Shown one piece after another: positions 1 to 5,696 of a DNA stretch of 5,739 nucleotides. Origin of the DNA: UBA668 sp031413415 (GTDB lineage Bacteria; Actinomycetota; Acidimicrobiia; Acidimicrobiales; Ilumatobacteraceae); contig JANOET010000425.1 in the NCBI GenBank assembly GCA_031413415.1, positions 1 to 5,739 on the forward strand, read 5' to 3'. How positions within the stretch are numbered: position 1 is the stretch's first letter; every line of letters starts with the position of its first letter. The translations under genes and the position numbers were made by a program. A model generated the notes under the pieces. It was given only the letters and a program-made list of their open reading frames with translations. It did no database searches and was not told where the DNA came from.

Positions 1-392
1 GCTCGGCCACCGAGCTCGATCGCGGTGATCTCGAACCCGTACTCGTCGGCACCAGGGAGGTGGACGATGTCGTTGAGCCGCCTCGCCGACAACCCGAACA
101 CGACGTGCCGTGCAGCCGCCCAGAACATAGCGCCGACGCACATCGGGCACGGTTCGGTGGACGCGACGAACGTGCCGGTGGCGAGCAGGTCGAGTTTCCC
201 TTCGCGTTCCAACACCCTCACCAGCATGGTCTCGGCGTGGGCGGTGATGTCGCGGTTCGAGTTCACTCGGTTCAGTGCCGTGGCGACGACTTCGCCGTCC
301 ACCAGTAGCAGCGCGCTGAACGGATGATCACCGTTCGCCCGCGCCTCGCCCGCCAGCTCGATCGCCCGCCCCACAGCCCCATCCAGATCCAT
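1..392 (-). CDS. Nucleoside deaminase, guanine deaminase-like (C-terminus beyond the window)
   Basis: This is a zinc-dependent cytidine/deoxycytidylate-deaminase-fold enzyme expected to hydrolytically deaminate a purine base or nucleoside in the cytoplasm. The 130 visible residues carry the two family signatures: HAE (H52, E54; zinc ligand and proton shuttle) and PCPMC (C82 and C85; the other zinc ligands) after STE. The N-terminus (residues 20-35, GDHPFSALLLVDGE) and the stretch AARHVVFGLS after the zinc site resemble GuaD-type nucleoside deaminases more than the tRNA adenosine deaminase TadA, but the substrate cannot be fixed from this. Most family members have about 150-160 residues, so only the last 20-30 are missing past position 1. 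I chose the ATG at 392 because a TAGGGT box lies 7 nt upstream, matching the other genes here. An in-frame ATG at 416 would add eight residues (MGARRVGG). Confidence 0.9.
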   Translation of the reverse strand, partial: MDLDGAVGRAIELAGEARANGDHPFSALLLVDGEVVATALNRVNSNRDITAHAETMLVRVLEREGKLDLLATGTFVASTEPCPMCVGAMFWAAARHVVFGLSARRLNDIVHLPGADEYGFEITAIELGGR

Positions 393-399
393 CCCGCCG

Positions 400-405
400 A
401 CCCTA
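400..405 (-). promoter_or_regulatory. Candidate -10 box (TAGGGT) for the nucleoside deaminase
   Basis: Read on the minus strand, TAGGGT is followed by 7 nt (CGGCGGG) and then the ATG at 392. A -10 hexamer at this distance would start the transcript at or next to the start codon, giving a leaderless mRNA. The GGCGGG just before the ATG is too close to act as a normal ribosome binding site. No -35 motif was recognised. The support is the same arrangement at other genes in this window; one hexamer alone would be weak evidence. Confidence 0.4.
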
Positions 406-672
406 CGCGCGCCCATCCGCGCGAACTCAAGTGGCTGGTGCACGGTCGATCGGTGGGGGTGATGATCGCGCGGTCGATATCGCTGTTGGAGCCGGAGCGG
501 TCGTTGTCGACCACGGTCACCGGCGACGGCACACCGCGTCTTCACCCGCACCTGTCGATGTCGATGCACGAATCGAGCACCGGCCGGCCGGATGCGACGA
601 ACGACGCCGACGGTGAGCCGATCGACGGCTCGCCCGCCACCCCCACGCCGAACGGGAGCTCGGTGCGCTCGA

Positions 673-718
673 TCTGGGGCGAAATCGTCTCGGCAACCGA
701 GACGATTTCAGCCCCAGA
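673..718. repeat. Near-perfect palindrome (21-bp stem, 3-nt loop)
   Basis: The left arm spans 673-693 (begins TCTGGGGC, ends TCTCGG), the loop is CAA at 694-696, and the right arm spans 697-718 (begins CCGAGACG, ends GCCCCAGA). All 21 bases of the left arm pair with the right arm, and the only irregularity is one extra A at 710. There is no T-run on either side, so it is not a classical intrinsic terminator. It lies about 90 bp past the stop codon of the minus-strand zinc-finger gene and could stabilise or end that transcript. Its symmetry, intergenic position and the nearby extra motif copy are more like a REP-type or other small mobile palindromic repeat. Whether it recurs in the genome cannot be seen here. 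Confidence 0.85.
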
Positions 719-747
719 AGCAGATTTGGAACGGATCAGCCCCAGAA
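708..747. repeat. Direct repeat of a 12-bp motif (TCAGCCCCAGAA)
   Basis: The 12-mer TCAGCCCCAGAA occurs at 708-719, where it forms the outer right arm of the palindrome, and again identically at 736-747, starting 28 bp later. The left arm of the palindrome carries the inverted core TCTGGGGC at 673-680. The core therefore appears three times in 75 bp, once inverted and twice direct, which suggests a larger repeat unit of about 673-747 rather than a simple hairpin. Confidence 0.7.
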
Positions 748-808
748 ACCTTGAGCCGATGCATTGAACGCTCTGCCTCGGCGCTGCGCGGAGGGGCTTG
801 GCACGCGG

Positions 809-1180
809 TCAGGAGGCGCAGCGGATGCAGCGGGCGGCGGCGGGGAGGGCCAGCAGGCGGTCGATGCCGATGAACGACCGACAGTCGATGCACACGCCAT
901 AGCCCGAGTCGTCGTCGATCCGCTCGAGCGAGCGCCGCAACGCGGCTCGGTCGTCGCGGGCCTGGCCCAACAACGCACTCACCTGCGAGCGCTCGAAGGC
1001 GATGGTGGTGCCTTCAGGATCGTGCTCGTCGTCGGTGTTCGCCTGCTCGTTCGCGGCGACGATGTCGTCGAACGAACGGGTCAGCGATGCGATCTGCTCG
1101 TCGAGCTGATCGATCTGCTCGAGCACCGCAGCGCGCAGCGCCCGGCGGTCGCGAAGCGTCAACTGCGGTGCGTCTGCCAT
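809..1180 (-). CDS. TraR/DksA family C4 zinc-finger protein
   Basis: This small protein (123 aa) has the build of the TraR/DksA family. Members bind the secondary channel of RNA polymerase and alter transcription initiation, often with ppGpp in proteobacteria; actinobacterial relatives are poorly understood. Residues 5-45 and 60-90 are Leu/Ala/Arg/Glu-rich and probably form the two helices of a coiled-coil hairpin. Between them is an acidic tip with DDEHDPEG (50-57), the DPEG being typical of this group. The C-terminal zinc finger is complete: C97-x2-C100, 17 residues, C118-x2-C121. I do not see the exact DxxDxA tip motif of E. coli DksA, so DksA-like regulation should not be assumed. The start at 1180 is set by a TAGGCA box 6 nt upstream. 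It is divergent from the thiolase-like gene across 88 bp. Confidence 0.88.
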   Translation of the reverse strand: MADAPQLTLRDRRALRAAVLEQIDQLDEQIASLTRSFDDIVAANEQANTDDEHDPEGTTIAFERSQVSALLGQARDDRAALRRSLERIDDDSGYGVCIDCRSFIGIDRLLALPAAARCIRCAS

Positions 1181-1186
1181 CGCGAA

Positions 1187-1192
1187 TGCCTA
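1187..1192 (-). promoter_or_regulatory. Candidate -10 box (TAGGCA) for the zinc-finger gene
   Basis: On the minus strand TAGGCA is followed by 6 nt (TTCGCG) and then the ATG at 1180, spacing that predicts a leaderless transcript. The last base departs from TAnnnT, so this is the weakest match of the set. Confidence 0.33.
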
Positions 1193-1216
1193 TCGCACGT
1201 GTCGACCCACCGCCCA

Positions 1217-1229
1217 CGCGCCGGGCGCG
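1217..1229. promoter_or_regulatory. Possible operator dyad between divergent genes
   Basis: CGCGCC and GGCGCG are perfect inverted 6-mers around a single G at 1223. The dyad sits almost exactly midway in the 88-bp divergent spacer, 43 bp from the start codon at 1180 and 46 bp from the one at 1269. This is a suitable position for a shared regulator. However, short GC palindromes are frequent in DNA of this composition, so this is only a candidate. Confidence 0.2.
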
Positions 1230-1255
1230 GTTCGTCGTACGGCAGGTCGCGTCCG

Positions 1256-1261
1256 TACCCT
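1256..1261 (+). promoter_or_regulatory. Candidate -10 box (TACCCT) for the thiolase-like gene
   Basis: TACCCT is followed by 7 nt (CGCGTAC) and then the ATG at 1269. There is no purine-rich Shine-Dalgarno sequence before this ATG, which fits a leaderless mRNA starting at or near the A of the start codon. No -35 element was recognised. Confidence 0.42.
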
Positions 1262-1268
1262 CGCGTAC

Positions 1269-2744
1269 ATGATCGACCCGCGCACCCCCGTGCTCGTCGG
1301 CGCCGGCCAGTACTGCCAGCGCGCCGCCGGCCTCGACGACGCTCTCGACGCCTCGGCGCTCATGGCCGAGGCCATTCGTGCCGCGGCCGACGATGCCGGA
1401 CTGACCTCCGTCCCGAACCCCGACACCATCCGCGTCATCGCCCTGCTCAGCTGGCGGTACCACAACCCCGCGCGGGTCGTCGCCGACCGACTCGGGCTCA
1501 CGCCGAACGAGTTCGCCACCACGACCATGGGCGGCAACAGCCCGCAGACCCTCGTGAACACCACGGCGCTCGACATCCTTCGCGGCGACCTCGACATCGC
1601 GATCCTCACCGGTGGTGAGGCCTGGCGCACACGCATGAAGGCTCGCCAGGCCGGCGCCGAGCTCCACTGGCCGCGCGCGGCCGAGGACGACCACCCCCGC
1701 CTGATGGGCGAAGCCCTGGAGATGAACCACCCGTACGAACGGGCACGCGGCATCTCCATGCCGGTCCAGGTGTACCCGATGTTCGAGACGGCCATCCGCG
1801 CTCGGGCCGGGCTCACCCCCGAAGAACACCTCGACCGCATCGCCGACCTGTGGTCGCGTTTCAGTGCCGTGGCCGCGAAGAACCCGTACGCCTGGATCCA
1901 GGAGTACAAGACGGCCGACGAGATCCGCACGCCCGGTCCGACGAACCGGATGGTCGGCCTGCCGTACACGAAGTGCATGAACTCGAACAACGACGTCGAT
2001 CAGAGCGCCGCACTCATCATGTGCAGCGCCGACAAGGCACAGGCGCTGGGCATCGCTCGCGACCGCTGGGTGTTCCCGCTGTCGGGCAGTGACTGCCACG
2101 AGCACCCGTACATCAGCAACCGGTGGTCGTTCGCCGAGACGCCCGCCGTCGAGCTGGGCGGTCGCCGGGCGCTCGAGTTGGCCGGGCTCGGCATCGACGA
2201 CATCGACATCGTCGACCTGTACTCGTGTTTCCCTGCCGCCGTGCAGCTGGGAGCACAGAGCCTCGGCCTGTCGCTCGACCGTCAGCTGACGCGCACCGGC
2301 GGGCTGTCGTTCGCCGGTGGACCGTGGAACAACTACGTCATGCACTCGATCGCCACCGTCATGAACGATCTGCGTGAGCAGCCCGGCAACGGACTCGTCT
2401 GGGCCAACGGCGGCTACACCACCAAGCACGCGTTCGGCACCTACTCGACCGAGCCGCCGAGCACTCCGTTCCGCCACGCGTACCCGCAGGAGGAGATCGA
2501 CGCGATGCCCCGACGCGAACTGGCCGAAGCGGTCGACGCCGAGGGTGCCGCGGCCATCGAGGCCTACACGGTCATGTACTCACGCGATGGGCTGCCGGAA
2601 CTCGCCCTTGCCGCCTGCCTGCTCGCCGACGGCCGTCGCGCCTGGGGCACGTCCGCCGACCCGTCGCTCGCTGCAGCGATGAGCGAGGGCGAGTGGGTGG
2701 GCCGACCCGTCGCACTCGACGCCGCGGGCGACCTGACAGTCTGA
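1269..2744 (+). CDS. Thiolase-like protein (SCP2-thiolase-like / TLP1 type)
   Basis: The 491-residue protein has the thiolase fold, starting with TPVLVGAGQ (6-14), with LRGDLDIAILTGGEA (104-118) where thiolases have the strand ending in an AGG-E motif, and DIDIVDLYSCFP (311-322) in place of the NEAFA region. It ends in an extra domain (about 425-491) like the C-terminal OB-fold-type domain of mycobacterial thiolase-like protein TLP1. Standard catalytic residues are absent: the nucleophilic Cys position is MGGNSP (87-92), the GHP motif reads AGGPWNNY (349-356), and the C-terminal CxG cysteine region reads ANGGYTTKHAFG (379-390). Databases usually label such proteins acetyl-CoA acetyltransferase, but an ordinary thiolase reaction is doubtful; acyl-CoA binding or an altered C-C reaction is more likely. 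It is the first gene of a two-gene unit with the nucleoside hydrolase. Confidence 0.88.
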   Translation: MIDPRTPVLVGAGQYCQRAAGLDDALDASALMAEAIRAAADDAGLTSVPNPDTIRVIALLSWRYHNPARVVADRLGLTPNEFATTTMGGNSPQTLVNTTALDILRGDLDIAILTGGEAWRTRMKARQAGAELHWPRAAEDDHPRLMGEALEMNHPYERARGISMPVQVYPMFETAIRARAGLTPEEHLDRIADLWSRFSAVAAKNPYAWIQEYKTADEIRTPGPTNRMVGLPYTKCMNSNNDVDQSAALIMCSADKAQALGIARDRWVFPLSGSDCHEHPYISNRWSFAETPAVELGGRRALELAGLGIDDIDIVDLYSCFPAAVQLGAQSLGLSLDRQLTRTGGLSFAGGPWNNYVMHSIATVMNDLREQPGNGLVWANGGYTTKHAFGTYSTEPPSTPFRHAYPQEEIDAMPRRELAEAVDAEGAAAIEAYTVMYSRDGLPELALAACLLADGRRAWGTSADPSLAAAMSEGEWVGRPVALDAAGDLTV

Positions 2745-2749
2745 GCACC

Positions 2750-3685
2750 ATGGCCAGCGAGCAGCCCTCGATCATCCTCGACTGCGATCCCGGACACGAC
2801 GACGCGATCGCCATCGTCGTCGCCGCCCGCCACGCGCACGTCCGCGGCATCACCAGCGTCGCGGGCAATGCGCCGCTCTCAGCGACCACCCGCAACGCGA
2901 TCATCATGCGCGACCTGCTGGGCATGGACGTCCCCGTGCACTCGGGCGCCGACCGGCCCCTCAACCGGCCCGCTCGGCATGCCGACTACGTGCACGGCAA
3001 GAGCGGACTCGACGGCGCCGATCTGCCCGAGCCCAGCGGACCGCCATCGAGCACCGACGCCGTGGGGTTCATCATCGACACATGCCGCGCCCACGAAGGG
3101 ACCTGGCTCGTCCCCACCGGCCCGATGACCAACGTCGCGCTCGCCTTGCGAGCGGCCCCCGACCTGAAGGACCGCATCGCGGGCATCTCCCTGATGGGCG
3201 GCGGCACGTTCGGCAACAGCAGCGCCACGGCCGAGTTCAACCTGTGGTGCGACCCCGAGGCGGCCGACATCGTGTTTCGCTACGGCGGGCCACTGATCAT
3301 GTCGGGGCTCGATCTCACGCATCAGTTCCAGGCATTGCCAGAACGCGTCGATCAGGTGCGGAGCATGCCCGGACGGCTCGCCCACGTCCTCGCCGGCCTG
3401 TTCGACTTCTTCAGCGGCGCGTACCGGTCGCGACACCACGGCATCGGCGGTGCGCCCGTGCACGACCCGCTTGCCGTGATGGCCCTCACCCACCCACACC
3501 TGTTCCGACGCAGGAACGCGCACGTCGAGATCGAGACGCAGGGTCGCCTCACCGCCGGGATGACGATCATCGATCAGCGCGACCTGAAAGAAGTGCCGGC
3601 GGGCAACTGCGAGTGGCAGACGCACGTCGACGACGTCGCTGCATGGGACGTCGTGGTCGAGGCGATCGCGCACTTCTCGCGCTGA
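2750..3685 (+). CDS. Inosine-uridine preferring nucleoside hydrolase family protein
   Basis: This enzyme is expected to cleave the N-glycosidic bond of ribonucleosides, giving base plus ribose for salvage or catabolism. The 311 residues match the usual family length of about 310-320, and every calcium/ribose-site motif known from Crithidia IU-NH is present: DCDPGHDDA (D11, D13, D17, D18), N40 in VAGN, T127 in PTGPMTN, N156/E162/N164 in GNSSATAEFN, and the HD pair H238-D239 (catalytic His, calcium Asp). It has no signal peptide, so it is cytoplasmic. The ATG at 2750 was chosen over an in-frame ATG at 2693, which lies inside the upstream gene and would add an Arg-rich 19-residue leader. It starts 5 bp after the upstream stop with no clear ribosome binding site, suggesting translational coupling. 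Base specificity cannot be read from the sequence. Confidence 0.93.
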   Translation: MASEQPSIILDCDPGHDDAIAIVVAARHAHVRGITSVAGNAPLSATTRNAIIMRDLLGMDVPVHSGADRPLNRPARHADYVHGKSGLDGADLPEPSGPPSSTDAVGFIIDTCRAHEGTWLVPTGPMTNVALALRAAPDLKDRIAGISLMGGGTFGNSSATAEFNLWCDPEAADIVFRYGGPLIMSGLDLTHQFQALPERVDQVRSMPGRLAHVLAGLFDFFSGAYRSRHHGIGGAPVHDPLAVMALTHPHLFRRRNAHVEIETQGRLTAGMTIIDQRDLKEVPAGNCEWQTHVDDVAAWDVVVEAIAHFSR

Positions 3686-3730
3686 CGCGACCTCGGACGC
3701 TCCGCATCGGGCGGCGAGGACCAGCTCACC

Positions 3731-3736
3731 TAACCT
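3731..3736 (+). promoter_or_regulatory. Candidate -10 box (TAACCT) for the dehydrogenase
   Basis: TAACCT lies in the 57-bp gap after the hydrolase and is followed by 6 nt (GCCGAC) and the ATG at 3743. It is AT-richer than its surroundings and is the best hexamer of the set. It implies that the dehydrogenase has its own leaderless promoter rather than depending only on read-through from the upstream unit. Confidence 0.48.
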
Positions 3737-3742
3737 GCCGAC

Positions 3743-4792
3743 ATGCGCGCCGCGGTCATGCAGAACTGGCAGCTGAAGGTCGATGACGTGCCCGATCCCG
3801 TGCCCGGGTCGGGCCAGGTCCTCACGAAGGTGCTCGCCTGTGGCATCTGCGGCAGCGATCTGCACATGCTCCAGCACGGCGCCGAGATGCGCCAGACGAT
3901 GGCCGCATTGCAGGAAGGCGCCGAACCCGACCCGATGGCGCCGAAGAGCTTCGAACCGCAGTTCCCCACGGTGATGGGTCACGAGTTCTGCTGCGAGGTC
4001 GTCGAGATCGGACCCGACTGCGGCAACCTGAAGGTCGGCGACGTCGTCGTCAGCATGCCGGTCACGTTCGACGACGACGGCATCCATGCCGTCGGCTACT
4101 CGAACCGGTACAACGGCGGCTACGCCGAACTGATGGTGCTGAACGAGATGCTCGCGATGAAGGTTCCGTCCGGCCTCTCCGCCGAGATGGCCGCGCTCAC
4201 CGAGCCGCTCGCGGTCGGCGTGCACGCCGTCGCGAAGAGCCGCATCGGCAGCGGTGACGCGGCCATCGTGCTCGGTGCGGGTCCGGTGGGCCTGGCCTGC
4301 ATCGCCGAGCTGCGCATGCAGGGCATCGGCCCGATCGTGGTCGCCGACTATTCGGCGAAGCGTCGAGAGCTCGCCGTCACTCTCGGCGCCGACGAAGTGG
4401 TCGATCCCCGCGTCGAGCCCGCCATCGACGCCTGGCGGCGTATCGACGGCGTACGCCCGCTGGTCATCTTCGAGGCGGTGGGCGTGCCCGGAATGATCGA
4501 GCAGGCGCTGCGCATGGCGCCGCGCAACTCCCGCGTGCTCGTCGTCGGCGCGTGCATGCAGGAGGACCGCTTCCACCCGATGCTCGCCCTCGGACGCGAG
4601 ATCAACATCCAGTTCGCGCTGGCGTACGAGCCGCACGAGTTCGCCCAGTCGTTGACGGCCATCGCCGAGGGAGAGGTCGATCTGACGCCGTGGCACACCG
4701 GCACGGTGCCGGTCGACGGCGTCCCACAGGCGTTCCAGGACCTGTCGAGCCCCGACCAGCACGCCAAGATCCTCGTCGTCCCCGGCAGCTGA
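3743..4792 (+). CDS. Zinc-dependent medium-chain alcohol dehydrogenase
   Basis: This 349-residue MDR-superfamily enzyme should oxidise an alcohol or polyol, or reduce the carbonyl, with a nicotinamide cofactor. The N-terminal GroES-like domain holds the catalytic zinc site: C36 within CGICGSDLH (33-41), H80-E81 in MGHEF, and E154 in ALTEPLAVG as in sorbitol/threonine dehydrogenase-type members. The Rossmann domain has GAGPVG (178-183). D202, ending the next strand (VVAD), favours NAD over NADP. The four-cysteine structural-zinc lobe expected after VGDVV (98-102) is missing: VVSMPVTFDDDGIHAVGYSN has no cysteine. An insertion of about 25 residues follows GSDLHM (43-72). The substrate is unknown. 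Databases may label it threonine dehydrogenase or another Zn-binding dehydrogenase. It stands 57 bp after the hydrolase with its own -10-like box. Confidence 0.92.
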   Translation: MRAAVMQNWQLKVDDVPDPVPGSGQVLTKVLACGICGSDLHMLQHGAEMRQTMAALQEGAEPDPMAPKSFEPQFPTVMGHEFCCEVVEIGPDCGNLKVGDVVVSMPVTFDDDGIHAVGYSNRYNGGYAELMVLNEMLAMKVPSGLSAEMAALTEPLAVGVHAVAKSRIGSGDAAIVLGAGPVGLACIAELRMQGIGPIVVADYSAKRRELAVTLGADEVVDPRVEPAIDAWRRIDGVRPLVIFEAVGVPGMIEQALRMAPRNSRVLVVGACMQEDRFHPMLALGREINIQFALAYEPHEFAQSLTAIAEGEVDLTPWHTGTVPVDGVPQAFQDLSSPDQHAKILVVPGS

Positions 4793-4799
4793 CCGGGCA

Positions 4800-4805
4800 T
4801 AGGCT
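4800..4805 (+). promoter_or_regulatory. Candidate -10 box (TAGGCT) for the S9 peptidase
   Basis: TAGGCT lies within the 22-bp gap after the dehydrogenase stop and is followed by 9 nt (CGGCCGTGT) before the ATG at 4815. The spacing would give a leader of only 2-3 nt, again too short for a Shine-Dalgarno sequence. Confidence 0.4.
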
Positions 4806-4814
4806 CGGCCGTGT

Positions 4815-5696
4815 ATGGCCGACTCGTTTCCGCGTCAACACGCTCGCACCCAACGCCTCACCCTCGGTGATCCCCGCAACCTGACGGTGTCGCCCGACGG
4901 CGCCCGTGTGGTGTTCGCCCGCAGCCGCGCGGGCGACGATCCCGTCAACTGCCTGTGGGCGCTCGACGTCGCGACCGGCCTCGAGCGTCTCGTCGCCGAC
5001 CCGAACACCCTGCTCGGCGCCGACGACGAGGCATTGCCTCCCGAGGAGCGAGCCCGGCGAGAGCGCATGCGTGAGGGCGCCGGCGGAATCACCTCGTTCG
5101 CGACCGACCGCGCCGCCTCGGTGGTCGCCTTCTCGCTCTCGGGTCGCCTGTTCGTCGGCGGTCTGCTCAGCGGTCAGGCGCGCGAACTCGAGGTCGACGG
5201 CCCGGTGTTCGACCCGCGGCCCGACCCCGTTGCGACCCGCGTCGCGTACGTCAGCGGACGCACGCTGCGCATCGCCGAGCTCGACGGCACCAGCTGGGAG
5301 CTCGCGGGCGAAGAACCCGACGACGTCTCGTGGGGCAGCGCCGACTTCGTGGCTGCAGAAGAGATGCACCGTCACCGCGGCTATTGGTGGAGCCCCGACG
5401 GCACCACCATTGCGGCGTGCCGCGTCGACGTCGGGGCGGTGCCCATGTGGCACATCGCGGATCCTGCCAACCCCGATCGACCGGCGAACACCATTCGGTA
5501 CCCGGCAGCCGGCACCACGAACCCCGACGTGTCGTTGCACGTGATGGCCCTCGATGGTGGCACCACCGAAGTGGTGTGGGATGCAACACTCCAGGCGGAA
5601 GTTGATCGGCGGGATAATCCGGTCGGGCGAAACAGAACACATCGGTGCTGCAAACCGGACGAGCCCCCAGGCCAGTTCCCAGCGGATCGCGGATGA
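4815..5696 (+). CDS. DPP-IV-like S9 family peptidase, N-terminal part, broken after residue ~256
   Basis: Residues 1-256 are the start of a prolyl-oligopeptidase-family exopeptidase: propeller repeats with SPDGARVVFARS (26-37) and the DPP-IV N-terminal hallmark ADFVAAEEMHRHRGYWWSPDG (split as ADFVAAEE, 176-183, and RGYWWSPDG, 188-196). E182-E183 correspond to the paired glutamates that grip the substrate N-terminus in DPP-IV. NTIRYPAAGTTNPDVSLHV (225-243) is also characteristic. There is no signal peptide, so the enzyme would be cytoplasmic. Family members run to about 650-720 residues with a C-terminal hydrolase domain carrying GWSYGG; that domain is absent. After EVVWD (252-256, around 5582) the frame enters DNA whose other strand encodes PurL. 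The last 37 residues, Arg/Asp/Pro-rich and ending at the TGA at 5694-5696, are therefore not native. As read, the product cannot be a working peptidase. Confidence 0.85.
   Translation: MADSFPRQHARTQRLTLGDPRNLTVSPDGARVVFARSRAGDDPVNCLWALDVATGLERLVADPNTLLGADDEALPPEERARRERMREGAGGITSFATDRAASVVAFSLSGRLFVGGLLSGQARELEVDGPVFDPRPDPVATRVAYVSGRTLRIAELDGTSWELAGEEPDDVSWGSADFVAAEEMHRHRGYWWSPDGTTIAACRVDVGAVPMWHIADPANPDRPANTIRYPAAGTTNPDVSLHVMALDGGTTEVVWDATLQAEVDRRDNPVGRNRTHRCCKPDEPPGQFPADRG

Larger units (their letters stand above)
417..808. other. Gene-poor spacer between deaminase and zinc-finger gene
   Basis: About 390 bp separate two minus-strand genes. A plus-strand frame stays open from 324 to 767 (possible later starts at GTG 438 or ATG 462), with high G/C third positions. 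Its product (for example residues reading ARSISLLEPERSL, then a Ser/Thr/Asp/Pro-rich part) matches no family I recognise, it overlaps the deaminase start in antisense if begun at 324, and its last 30 codons run through the palindrome at 673-718. I therefore do not call it as a gene. The opposite strand shares the high third-position GC but has an in-frame TGA. Apart from the palindrome and repeated motif listed separately, I see nothing else here. Confidence 0.5.

Noticed and set aside
1..15. Inverted repeat GCTCGG-CCA-CCGAGC at the left edge
   Set aside because: It lies inside the deaminase coding sequence (codons for ELGGRA) and is short; such GC-rich 6-bp arms are expected by chance.
673..718. 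Classical intrinsic terminator
   Set aside because: The hairpin is strong, but neither strand has a T-run after the stem. A non-canonical terminator role is still possible.
324..767. Plus-strand open frame of 147 codons in the spacer
   Set aside because: No recognisable family, overlaps the deaminase start in antisense, and its end runs through the palindromic repeat. Open frames of this size are common in DNA this rich in GC. A shorter start at 438 or 462 remains possible.
764..1618. Plus-strand open frame of 284 codons over the zinc-finger gene
   Set aside because: It is antisense to the TraR/DksA-type gene and then out of frame with the thiolase-like gene, with an Arg/His-rich low-complexity product.
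1014..2477. Long minus-strand open frame of 487 codons opposite the thiolase-like gene
   Set aside because: Its product is Arg/Val/Gly/Asp-rich with no domain, and it is the antisense shadow of a clearly coding plus-strand gene.
2879..4762. Very long minus-strand open frame of 627 codons opposite the hydrolase and dehydrogenase
   Set aside because: It spans two well-supported plus-strand genes and shows the Arg/His/Asp/Val bias expected of an antisense frame in high-GC DNA; no motif supports it.
5583..5696. Last 37 codons of the S9 peptidase reading frame as a native C-terminus
   Set aside because: The same DNA encodes conserved PurL residues on the minus strand, and the plus-strand tail has no similarity to S9 propeller sequence.
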